57,387 nt of DNA from a candidate division KSB1 bacterium (lineage in GTDB: Bacteria > Zhuqueibacterota > Zhuqueibacteria > Zhuqueibacterales > Zhuqueibacteraceae). The notes below the pieces were generated by a model, which saw only the letters and a program-made list of their open reading frames with translations, did not search any database and had not been told where the DNA came from. Numbering within the stretch: the first letter of the stretch is position 1; every line of letters starts with the position of its first letter. The stretch is from assembly GCA_034506175.1 (NCBI GenBank), contig JAPDQB010000042.1:1-57387 (forward strand), written 5' to 3'. Shown piece by piece: positions 32,380 to 42,102 of this stretch. A program made the translations under genes and the position numbers.

Positions 32380-33669
32380 TGTGGCAAGACCATTAAAAAA
32401 GCTTTTAATCGTTTTGCCATTGAACAATTTTTCATTCCGTCATCTGTGGAAATTCGTGCTGAACGTGCCGCCTATGTTTTCTTCATCATCATGCTGGCGT
32501 TCAGCCAAATCTCGATTGCCGGAACTCAGATTGCTCTCAGCTTTTGCATTTTGTTCTTTCTCATTTATTGGCAGCACGAAAGACCGCGCTTGCCGGGCAG
32601 CGGCAGCGAAGCACCTTATGCTGCACTGATATTGATTCTTCTGGTCGCCTCGATTCTTTCCGCACGTCCGTGGACGAGCTTGTTTAATCTGCGCAAGCTT
32701 GGATTGATCGTGATGCTTTATTTGACGCTGTGGCTGATCAACAGCCGCCCGCGCTTGCTAACGGCGCACATTGTTTTGTTGTTTTCACTCGCGGCCATGA
32801 GCCTGTTTGAAATCATCCGCAGCGGTCTCGCTGATTCGCGCTTGCGATGGGCGACGCACGGCATCACCGTGACCTACGGCGTCGTCATCATGATGTCGCT
32901 ACTGATGCTCCTGTCGGTTCGCAGCGCGTTGCGGCCATTGCTGCACGCTTGCGGCCTGCCGAAATTGTTTCTCGAAAAATATTACTTCGCTCTGCTGTTG
33001 CTGGTTATCATCATCGCCTTCGTGCTGGCCGGCGTGCGCAGCGCTTTTGTGGGATTCGCGGCGGGATTGTTTTGTTTGGCCATTTTGAAAGAGCGCCGAT
33101 TGTTGTTGTATTTCATGTTGGTCGTCGCGTTCGCATTCATACTTGGCCCGCCCAATTTGCAAGAACGGCTCGCCGCTATTTTTAAAGTGCGCGGCGATTT
33201 GAGCAACGAAGGCCGCGTGCTGTTGTGGCAAACCGGCTGGCGGATTTTTCTCGCGAAGCCGTGGCTCGGCTGGGGTTGGCGCGATCTCGTCGTTGTGTAT
33301 CCCGATTTCGCGCCGGCCGGCGCCGATCTCACGAAACATCCTTTTCATATTGGCCACGTGCATAATAATTTTTTGCAAATGGCGATCATCGCCGGCGCCT
33401 TCGGCCTTGCGGCGTTTATCTGGCTGTTGTTTGTCATCGGCAGGAAGCTCTATTTGGTATTTCGACAACTGTCGAACTCCTATCTCCGCGACACCGCACT
33501 CGGGGCGTTTTGTGCGTTCGTCGGTTATCTCGTTGCCAGCCAGTTTGATTGGAGTTTTGGCGATGAAGAAATCACCATGGCGTTGTGGCTCATCGTTGGG
33601 TTGGGCTTTGCAGCGGAGCGGTTGGCAAAAACCGAGCAGCAGGACTGTGATCTGGTGTTGGGAACGTGA
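32377..33669 (+). CDS. O-antigen ligase family membrane protein (WaaL/Wzy-like)
   Basis: 430 residues with about 11 transmembrane helices and a large periplasmic loop containing RVLLWQTGWRIFLAKPWLGW and HVHNNFLQMAIIAG, the O-antigen ligase/polymerase (Wzy_C) signature. It transfers or polymerises glycan chains on lipid carriers at the periplasmic face. ATG at 32377 lies at the end of a dispersed repeat; a GTG at 32446 is an alternative start that would exclude repeat-derived codons. Confidence 0.88.
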   Translation: MCGKTIKKAFNRFAIEQFFIPSSVEIRAERAAYVFFIIMLAFSQISIAGTQIALSFCILFFLIYWQHERPRLPGSGSEAPYAALILILLVASILSARPWTSLFNLRKLGLIVMLYLTLWLINSRPRLLTAHIVLLFSLAAMSLFEIIRSGLADSRLRWATHGITVTYGVVIMMSLLMLLSVRSALRPLLHACGLPKLFLEKYYFALLLLVIIIAFVLAGVRSAFVGFAAGLFCLAILKERRLLLYFMLVVAFAFILGPPNLQERLAAIFKVRGDLSNEGRVLLWQTGWRIFLAKPWLGWGWRDLVVVYPDFAPAGADLTKHPFHIGHVHNNFLQMAIIAGAFGLAAFIWLLFVIGRKLYLVFRQLSNSYLRDTALGAFCAFVGYLVASQFDWSFGDEEITMALWLIVGLGFAAERLAKTEQQDCDLVLGT

Positions 33670-33782
33670 GAAGATTCTGTTCAGTAAAAAGAAATGTGAT
33701 GATGAAGATTGGCGAAAAAATTTTTTTGCAAGCGCTCACGGTACACTATCAAGATTTCATTAATTCAAAATTTCACCCCTAA

Positions 33783-35939
33783 ATGTTCGGCTTCCTCAAC
33801 ACCACTTTGCTCTGGGCCCTCGCGGCCATCGCCCTCCCGCTTCTCATTCACTTGTTGACCCGCCGGAAATTGCGCGTCGTCACCGTCAGCACCATCGCCT
33901 TTTTGAAACGGCTGGAAAAAGAAAAAATCCGCCGGCTCAAATTGCGGCAATTGCTTCTGCTGCTGTTGCGCATGCTGATCGTCGCGCTGCTGGTCCTGGC
34001 GTTTACGCGCCCGACGCTGCGCCACGACCAGTCGGCGCTGGCGCAACGGGCCGCGGCCTCGGCGGTCGTCATTCTCGACAACTCGTTGAGCATGGCTTCG
34101 GCTTCCGAGGGCGCATCGTTATTGGCGCAGGCGCGAAATCAAGCCCAGCGCTTGGCGGCGCTCTTTGCGCCCGGCGACGAGGTTTTTCTGATCACCGCCG
34201 CCAAACCGGCGCGCTTGGTTTCGCCGTCGGCTTTTTTAACCCCGGAAAGTTTTTCCAGCGCTGTGGCCGCGATTTCGCAATCTGCCGGCGAAACCGATCT
34301 GGCCGGCGCATTGGCGCTCGCCCGGGAGAAACTTGCCGCCAGCCGCAACGTCAATCGCGAGATTTTCGTGTTTTCGGATGGCCGCGCGGAATTGAATATT
34401 GCGGCCTCGCCCTCCAACCAATCAAAACCCGCCGTCGAAGCTATTCGCGGCTTGCGCGGCTACGTGATTCGTTTCGACAAAACGCTCACCAACAATTTGC
34501 TGCTGCAAGCCGCGACGCTGGGCAACCAGATTTTCGAGCGCAGCAAAACCTTCGAAGTCGTTGCGACGGTGACGAACAACGGCCGCAACGACATCAACAA
34601 TCGTCTCGTCCATCTTTTTCTCAATGGCAAGCGCGTGGCGCAGCAGACCATCGACGTTCCGGCGGGAACCGAGCGCCGTGTCACCTTTCGCGCCGTGCCC
34701 GACACCACCGGTTTCATGTTCGGCCGCTTCGAGCTGGAAGACGATGACTTGATGCTGGACAACACCCGCGGCTTCGTTTTTTTTATTCCGCCGCAGCGCC
34801 GCGTGCTGGCGGTTTCCGGACATCCCGAAGATTTGGCCTACATTCGTCTCGCGTTCAATCCCCATGAAAATCAAACTGCGAACACCTGGCATGAAATCGC
34901 TGCCGGCGACCTCAGCGCCGAGCGGTTTGAAAATTACGACGGCATTGTCCTGGCGAACGTGCCGCGTCTGTCCGAATCCGTCGCGTCGCGTTTGATAAAC
35001 TATCTGAACGGCGGCGGCGGTGTGATGATTTTCCTCGGCAGCGACGTCGATTTGCGGAATTATAACGAGCTTTTGCTTTCGCGAATTCAAGCCGGGGTTT
35101 TCGGCGCGACGATGGGGCAATTGGCCGCCAACGGCGCGCCAGCCGCCGGCGACAATTTTATCAAGCTGGGACGAATTGATTTCTCGCATCCAGTTTTCAG
35201 CGGCATTTTTGAAAAGAGCGACAAAGCGCCGCGCCTCGATTCGCCGGTTTTTCATTTCGCCGTGCAGATGCAACTGGCCAACGGCGCCCTGCCGGTCATC
35301 GAATATGCCAACGGCTATCCGTTTCTCGTCGAGCGCCGCGCCGGCAGCGGGACGTTGCTGATTTTTACTTCGGCGGCGACCGAGCAATGGTCGGATTTGG
35401 CGTTCAAAGGTTTGTTTGCGCCCTTGACGCATCGCTGCCTTGCGTACATGACGCAAGGCCGCGACAACCAGCGCGAGTCGCAATTCGTCGGCGAGGAATT
35501 GGTGGCCAACCTGCGTGTGCCGGCGACAACCGTCGAGATGGAACTCCCCGACGGCGACCGGCGGAAGCTTCCGGTCAAAATCGCCGGACAAAACTATCAA
35601 GTCCGTTACGCCGGCGCCGATCAGCCCGGAGCGTACCGGCTTTGGCAGACAACCAGCGACTCGTCGCTGCGCCGCGGAAATCTTTTGCAAACCTGGGCGG
35701 TTAATTTCAATCCGAATGAATTGAAACTGCCGCCGCTTCCCGAGGAAATTTTGCGCGCGGCGATGGGCGGAGCTGTCGCGTTTATCTCGCCGGAGACGGA
35801 CATCGTCGCGGCGGTCCGGCAAGCCCGCTTTGGCTCCGAGCTGTGGCGGTATTTCCTCGCCGCCGCGATTATCGCGATGCTGGTCGAGATGTGGCTGTCG
35901 CGCAGCGGGCGGGCATCGGCAAAAAAATTTCACTCCTAA
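33783..35939 (+). CDS. BatA/vWA domain membrane protein
   Basis: 718 residues. The N-terminal BatA domain has two transmembrane helices (LWALAAIALPLLIHLLTRRK and QLLLLLLRMLIVALLVLAF). A vWA domain (about 97-270) carries a MIDAS-like VILDNSLSMA (DxSxS partly kept as DNSLS). Then follow beta-rich domains, a GATase1-like segment (EDLAYIRLAFNP ... LINYLNGGGGVMIFLG) and a C-terminal helix (YFLAAAIIAMLVEMWLS). Related proteins occur with MoxR ATPases and DUF58 proteins, which are not seen here. Function is unknown; a periplasmic scaffold is inferred. Confidence 0.85.
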   Translation: MFGFLNTTLLWALAAIALPLLIHLLTRRKLRVVTVSTIAFLKRLEKEKIRRLKLRQLLLLLLRMLIVALLVLAFTRPTLRHDQSALAQRAAASAVVILDNSLSMASASEGASLLAQARNQAQRLAALFAPGDEVFLITAAKPARLVSPSAFLTPESFSSAVAAISQSAGETDLAGALALAREKLAASRNVNREIFVFSDGRAELNIAASPSNQSKPAVEAIRGLRGYVIRFDKTLTNNLLLQAATLGNQIFERSKTFEVVATVTNNGRNDINNRLVHLFLNGKRVAQQTIDVPAGTERRVTFRAVPDTTGFMFGRFELEDDDLMLDNTRGFVFFIPPQRRVLAVSGHPEDLAYIRLAFNPHENQTANTWHEIAAGDLSAERFENYDGIVLANVPRLSESVASRLINYLNGGGGVMIFLGSDVDLRNYNELLLSRIQAGVFGATMGQLAANGAPAAGDNFIKLGRIDFSHPVFSGIFEKSDKAPRLDSPVFHFAVQMQLANGALPVIEYANGYPFLVERRAGSGTLLIFTSAATEQWSDLAFKGLFAPLTHRCLAYMTQGRDNQRESQFVGEELVANLRVPATTVEMELPDGDRRKLPVKIAGQNYQVRYAGADQPGAYRLWQTTSDSSLRRGNLLQTWAVNFNPNELKLPPLPEEILRAAMGGAVAFISPETDIVAAVRQARFGSELWRYFLAAAIIAMLVEMWLSRSGRASAKKFHS

Positions 35940-36011
35940 CGGAGTTTAAATCGCGCTTCTATACTCAAACTTCTTTAATTGCAATTTGCCCTTTGCAATT
36001 CGCTTGACGCT

Positions 36012-37304
<1,293 letters not shown>

Positions 37305-37397
37305 TCTAGAATATTTTTTGTTGTGATTTCTCTTTCGCTGCAACCGGAAAGTTGTTTCACGCTGTTTTATGTTTTACGCCTTACGTTTCACCTCATC

Positions 37398-38786
37398 ATG
37401 TCCCTTCACATTCTCATCGTTGATGACGACGCCGGCATCGGCGCGACGCTGAGCGGTTTGTTGCGCGATCTCGGGCATCAAGTCACCGCTTGCGCCTCCG
37501 GCGAGCAGGCGCTGGAATTCTTGCCGCGCGAAGCGTTTGACTTGATGTTTCTCGACGTTCGCCTGCCCGGAATCGACGGCCTCGCGACGCTGCAGCGATT
37601 GCAAGAGACGGGTTTGTCAATCCCCACAATTATGATTTCCGGCCACGCCGAAATTGATACCGCGGTGAAAGCCGTGCGCCTCGGCGCGTATAATTTTCTC
37701 GAAAAGCCGCTGCAGCCGGAGCGCGTCGTGCTCGAAGTCAAAAATTTTGCCGAGCGCAAGCAGCTCGAGCTGGAGCGCAACCAACTGCGGCAGCGTCTCG
37801 GCGGCGACGGCGAGATGGTGGGGCAATCGGCGACGATGCAGCAGCTCCGCGAGGCCATTCGCAAAGCCGCGCCCTCCGAAGCCCGCGTTCTGATCACCGG
37901 CGAAAACGGCACCGGCAAGGAGCTGGTCGCCGAAGCGATTCACCGCCAGAGCAAGCGCGCGCACGCACCGTTCGTGCGCGTCAATTGCGCCGCGATTCCG
38001 CGCGAGCTGATCGAAAGCGAACTGTTCGGCCACGAGCGCGGGGCGTTCACCGGCGCGACGCGCCGCAAAATCGGCCTCATTGAGCAGGCGCACACCGGCA
38101 CGATTTTTTTGGATGAAATCGGCGACATGTCGCTGGATACGCAGGCAAAGCTGCTGCGGGTGTTGCAGGAAAACGAGCTGCTGCGCGTCGGCGGCACGCA
38201 GCCGATCCGCTTCGACGTGCGCGTCATCGCGGCGACGAACAAAAATCTCGACAAAGAAATTCAAGCCGGCACTTTCCGCGACGATTTGTTTTTCCGCATC
38301 GCGGTCATTCCCATTCACGTCCCGCCGCTGCGCGAGCGCCGCGAGGATATTGTGGTGCTGGCCAATCATTTTCTCAACCAGCTCGCGCAAGCTTATGGCC
38401 GTCGCCCAAAGCGGTTGTCCCCCGAGGCGGTCGCCGTTTTGGAAAATTATCAATGGCCCGGCAATGTCCGCGAACTTCGCAATATCATCGAGCGTTTGAT
38501 GATTATGGGCGATGCCGAAATCATCAGCGCCGAGCACATGCACCAGGCTCTGCCGAGATTGGAGTCGCCGGCTTCTGCCGCCGCAACGCCGGTGAATGGC
38601 GAAATCACGTCTCATTTCGAGATCGATGAAGCCCTTTCACTGCGAGAGCGCGTGGAAAATTTCGAGCGCCAATTATTGTCCCGCGTTTTCCAGCAGGTGA
38701 GAGGCAATGTCAGCGAAATGGCGCGTCGGCTGCGCACCGACCGCGCCAACCTGCACCGGAAATTGCAGCGGTATAACATCAAGTAG
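37398..38786 (+). CDS. sigma-54-dependent response regulator (NtrC family)
   Basis: 462 residues: receiver domain (1-120, phosphoacceptor Asp53 in FLDVRLPG), AAA+ domain (about 140-375, Walker A GENGTGKELV, GAFTGA loop in HERGAFTGATRRK) and a Fis-type helix-turn-helix (GNVSEMARRLRTDRANLHRK). It activates RpoN-dependent promoters when phosphorylated. No histidine kinase adjoins it; the next gene encodes a beta-propeller resembling sensor modules of hybrid kinases but without a kinase domain. Target genes are unknown. Confidence 0.93.
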   Translation: MSLHILIVDDDAGIGATLSGLLRDLGHQVTACASGEQALEFLPREAFDLMFLDVRLPGIDGLATLQRLQETGLSIPTIMISGHAEIDTAVKAVRLGAYNFLEKPLQPERVVLEVKNFAERKQLELERNQLRQRLGGDGEMVGQSATMQQLREAIRKAAPSEARVLITGENGTGKELVAEAIHRQSKRAHAPFVRVNCAAIPRELIESELFGHERGAFTGATRRKIGLIEQAHTGTIFLDEIGDMSLDTQAKLLRVLQENELLRVGGTQPIRFDVRVIAATNKNLDKEIQAGTFRDDLFFRIAVIPIHVPPLRERREDIVVLANHFLNQLAQAYGRRPKRLSPEAVAVLENYQWPGNVRELRNIIERLMIMGDAEIISAEHMHQALPRLESPASAAATPVNGEITSHFEIDEALSLRERVENFERQLLSRVFQQVRGNVSEMARRLRTDRANLHRKLQRYNIK

Positions 38787-38906
38787 AAGCGGGCGTCTCG
38801 AAAATTATCCGCAACAAGCACGAAAGCTTTTGCTTTTTTGCGGCGAATCTGATAATTTATGAAGCCGCCGTTATTTGATGCGTTCTGCCATCTGGAGAAT
38901 TCAATT

Positions 38907-40601
38907 GTGAAACGCCTGTTCATTTTTTTTATCAGCGCTCTCGGGCTGTTCGCGATAGTTTTAAATTTGATCGCCACGCCGCGCCGCGTTGATCGCAACG
39001 ACCGCTACCGCCCCGGCGACTGGGTGAGCTTCGGCGTCGCGCGCTACATCAACTCGGTTGCGGTCGGCCCGGAGTACACTTATTTCGGCAGCAGCGAAGG
39101 GCTTTTGCGGTATCACATTTTGCGAAACCGCTGGGAAGCGCCTTATACCACCAGCGACGGTCTGGCCGACAACCAGATTTTTGCGGTGGCCTACGACCTT
39201 GGCACGGGGTTGTTGTGGTGTTCCACCCGCGCCGGCGTGAGCAGCATGCATCCGGCCTCATATCGTTGGACAAATTATTCCAAAAGCAATATCGGCATCG
39301 GACAATTCGACGAGATTCTCTCGATTGGCATCGGGCGCCGTTTTGTCTGGTTTGAAACGCGCGCGCGGCGGCTTTTTAATGTCAACAAGCTCGGCAACGT
39401 CATCGTGGCAGCCGGCGATACGGCGAATGATGACATTCTCTGGTTTGGCATGCGCGCCCGGCGCCCGCGATTGTTGCCGCATTTTTTTGTCCCCGCCGGC
39501 TATACTTTTGATCCGAACGGCGTGTTCCAAGACTTTCGCTTGCGCCGCGCCGATGTGACCGGATTCGTTCGCGATCAATGGGACAGTTACTGGGTGGGCA
39601 CCTGGGGCCTCGGCGCCTGGCGCGCCAATGTGCATATCGAACGCGCCGAGCTGCTCACTTTCGGACTGGCGCAGCGCCGCGTTGATGCGCTCGCTTTGGA
39701 CGAACACGGCTTGTGGATCGGCGGCCGCAACGATAATTTGAATGATAATGGCGCCGAAATTCGCGGCATCACCTATTGGCGCAATCCTTCGACGAATTCA
39801 TTTGGTGCCAGTGAATGGAAATATCACGAGGCCCGGTACAACCTTGAAATGAGCAGTGATGAAGTGAACCGCTTCGAAATTGCAGAAGGAAAAATTTATT
39901 GCGCGACCGAAGACGGCGTCAATATTTATGACCCGAAAAAAGATCGTTGGCGGCGAATCATTTCCACCGATGGCCTGCTTGCCACGCGCGTCAATGACGT
40001 GGCGGTTTATAACGGCTATCTTTGGGCGGCGACGGACGCGGGCTTGAATCGCATCACGCTGAGCACGATTGGCAAGGACACTTTGGAAGTAAAAAATATT
40101 CTGCCCGACTTGTTGTTGCGCAACACGATTTATGATTTGGAACGCACGGAAAACTTGTTGTGGATGGCCACACCCAACGGCCCGATTGTTTATGATATGG
40201 CCAAGGACAGCGGCAGATATATGTCGGACGGTTACGGCCCGCGGGGCGCGCCGGTTTTAGCCATATCGCATTCGGACTCGGTGGTTTGGTTTGGCACGGA
40301 GTATGGTGTTGAAGCTTTTGATATGAAAAATAAAGTTTGGCTGGGTACGCCGGCGCGGCAGCGTTTTCCCGGCGGCAAGATCAATTATTTGCTCGCCCAG
40401 CCGGAAGCCGTTTGGGTCGGCACCGACGCCGGTGTTTACAAATACAACCGTCATCGCCAGGATTGGCGGCAATTCACCACCGACGACGGCCTCATCGATA
40501 ATCGCGTCAATGCCATCGCGGTGCAGGGCGATTGGATTTGGTTCGGCACGCCGAGCGGCTTGACGGCGTTTCGCTGGAACGATCCGCATCGGATTGATTA
40601 A
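38907..40601 (+). CDS. exported beta-propeller protein (two-component-regulator propeller type)
   Basis: 564 residues after a probable signal anchor (VKRLFIFFISALGLFAIVLN). The body consists of repeats with the pattern W-x-TxDGL-x-N-x-I and IWFGT/LWxAT, for example TTSDGLADNQIFAVAYD, STDGLLATRVNDVAVYNGYL and TTDDGLIDNRVNAIAVQG, as in Reg_prop domains of hybrid sensors. No kinase or output domain follows, so it is a stand-alone propeller. GTG at 38907 with GGAG upstream is preferred; ATG at 38859 is possible. It lies 120 bases after the sigma-54 regulator. Confidence 0.75.
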   Translation: MKRLFIFFISALGLFAIVLNLIATPRRVDRNDRYRPGDWVSFGVARYINSVAVGPEYTYFGSSEGLLRYHILRNRWEAPYTTSDGLADNQIFAVAYDLGTGLLWCSTRAGVSSMHPASYRWTNYSKSNIGIGQFDEILSIGIGRRFVWFETRARRLFNVNKLGNVIVAAGDTANDDILWFGMRARRPRLLPHFFVPAGYTFDPNGVFQDFRLRRADVTGFVRDQWDSYWVGTWGLGAWRANVHIERAELLTFGLAQRRVDALALDEHGLWIGGRNDNLNDNGAEIRGITYWRNPSTNSFGASEWKYHEARYNLEMSSDEVNRFEIAEGKIYCATEDGVNIYDPKKDRWRRIISTDGLLATRVNDVAVYNGYLWAATDAGLNRITLSTIGKDTLEVKNILPDLLLRNTIYDLERTENLLWMATPNGPIVYDMAKDSGRYMSDGYGPRGAPVLAISHSDSVVWFGTEYGVEAFDMKNKVWLGTPARQRFPGGKINYLLAQPEAVWVGTDAGVYKYNRHRQDWRQFTTDDGLIDNRVNAIAVQGDWIWFGTPSGLTAFRWNDPHRID

Positions 40602-40661
40602 CCGTGAGCACGCGCACAGAATTTCTCCTTCTGTGGGTGAAAGCTTGAACCGGCCTTCTTT

Positions 40662-41987
40662 ATGGATTTATTTGAAAATTCCTCGCGCCAAATGAGGCCG
40701 CAATCCCCGCCGCTGGCTGATCGTCTGCGGCCGCAACGGCTGGAAGATTTCGCCGGGCAGGAACACTTGCTGGCGCCGGGCAAAGCGCTTTACGAAACCA
40801 TTCAGAAAAAAGATTTGGCCTCGATCATTTTGTGGGGGCCGCCCGGCTGCGGCAAAACCACGCTGGCGCATTTGCTCGCCAAAGCCGTGCTCGCCGATTT
40901 TTACACGCTCAGCGCGGTTTCCAGCGGCGTCGCCGAAGTTCGAAAAATTTTGGAAAAAGCCGCGGCCAACCGCCGGCTCGGCAAGCGTACGGTGTTGTTC
41001 ATCGACGAAATTCATCGTTTTAACAAAGCGCAGCAAGATGCGTTGCTGCACAGCGTTGAAGACGGCACAATCACGCTCATCGGCGCGACGACGGAGAACC
41101 CTTCGTTTGAAGTCATCTCGCCGCTGCTGTCGCGCTGCCAGGTTTATGCGCTCAAACCGCTGAGTGAAGAAGTTCTGGCGCGTGTCGTGGAGCGTGCGCT
41201 GCAAACCGATGCCCAGCTTCTCAAAGCAAATGTTGAATTGGAGGATGACGCCCGCCAAGCCCTGCTGCAGCTTTCCTCCGGCGATGCGCGCGCGGCGTTG
41301 AGCGCTTTGGAATTGGCGGTAAAACTCGCGCCGGTCGAAAAATCCGGCAAGCGCCATCTTACGGTCGAGCACATTCGCGAAGCCGTGCAGAAAAAGCCGA
41401 TTCTTTACGACCGCGCCGGCGATTATCATTACGACACGATCTCGGCGTTCATCAAAAGCGTGCGCGGCGGCGATCCCAACGCGGCGCTGCATTATCTGGC
41501 GCGGATGATCGAATCCGGCGAAGACCCCAAATTCATCGCGCGGCGGCTGATCATCCTTGCCAGCGAAGACATCGGCAACGCCGATCCCCTTGGCCTCGTC
41601 GTCGCCACTTCCGCATTTACCGCCGTGACTTACATCGGCATGCCGGAAGGCGCGCTGGTGTTGGCGCAAGCGACAACTTATCTCGCTTCGGCGCCGAAGA
41701 GCAACGCCTCGTACAAAGCCATTTTGGCGGCAAGGAAAGATGTGCAGGAAAAACCGCTCGGCCCGATTCCGCTGCACCTTCGCAACGCGCCGACGCCCTT
41801 GATGGCGCAACAGGGCCATGGTGTCGAATATAAATATCCGCATGATTATCCGGGAAATTTTATCGAGCAAAATTATATGCCGGAAAATTTGCAAGACGCG
41901 CTGTATTATCAGCCGACGGCCAGCGGTGCGGAGGCGGGGATTGCGGAGAGATTAATGAAGTGGTGGGAAAAATATCGGCGGAAATAA
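40662..41987 (+). CDS. rarA: replication-associated recombination protein A
   Basis: 441 residues of the RarA/MgsA/WRNIP1 AAA+ family. It starts MDLFENSSRQ, has PLADRLRPQRLEDFAGQEHL, Walker A GPPGCGKTTLAHLLAK (about 59-74), Walker B FIDEIHRFNKAQQDALL and the C-terminal tetramerisation domain (YKYPHDYPGNFIEQNYMP). It acts at stalled forks and single-strand gaps. It follows the propeller gene by 60 bases. Confidence 0.95.
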   Translation: MDLFENSSRQMRPQSPPLADRLRPQRLEDFAGQEHLLAPGKALYETIQKKDLASIILWGPPGCGKTTLAHLLAKAVLADFYTLSAVSSGVAEVRKILEKAAANRRLGKRTVLFIDEIHRFNKAQQDALLHSVEDGTITLIGATTENPSFEVISPLLSRCQVYALKPLSEEVLARVVERALQTDAQLLKANVELEDDARQALLQLSSGDARAALSALELAVKLAPVEKSGKRHLTVEHIREAVQKKPILYDRAGDYHYDTISAFIKSVRGGDPNAALHYLARMIESGEDPKFIARRLIILASEDIGNADPLGLVVATSAFTAVTYIGMPEGALVLAQATTYLASAPKSNASYKAILAARKDVQEKPLGPIPLHLRNAPTPLMAQQGHGVEYKYPHDYPGNFIEQNYMPENLQDALYYQPTASGAEAGIAERLMKWWEKYRRK

Positions 41988-42102
41988 GCTGATTCCAAAG
42001 AGGGCTGTTATTCTGGAAGAATCTTTTTAAAAACCAATACAATGCTCGATAATTAAAAAGATTCCTGCGAAATGACATTCTTTTTGAGTTTTATAAAACA
42101 TT

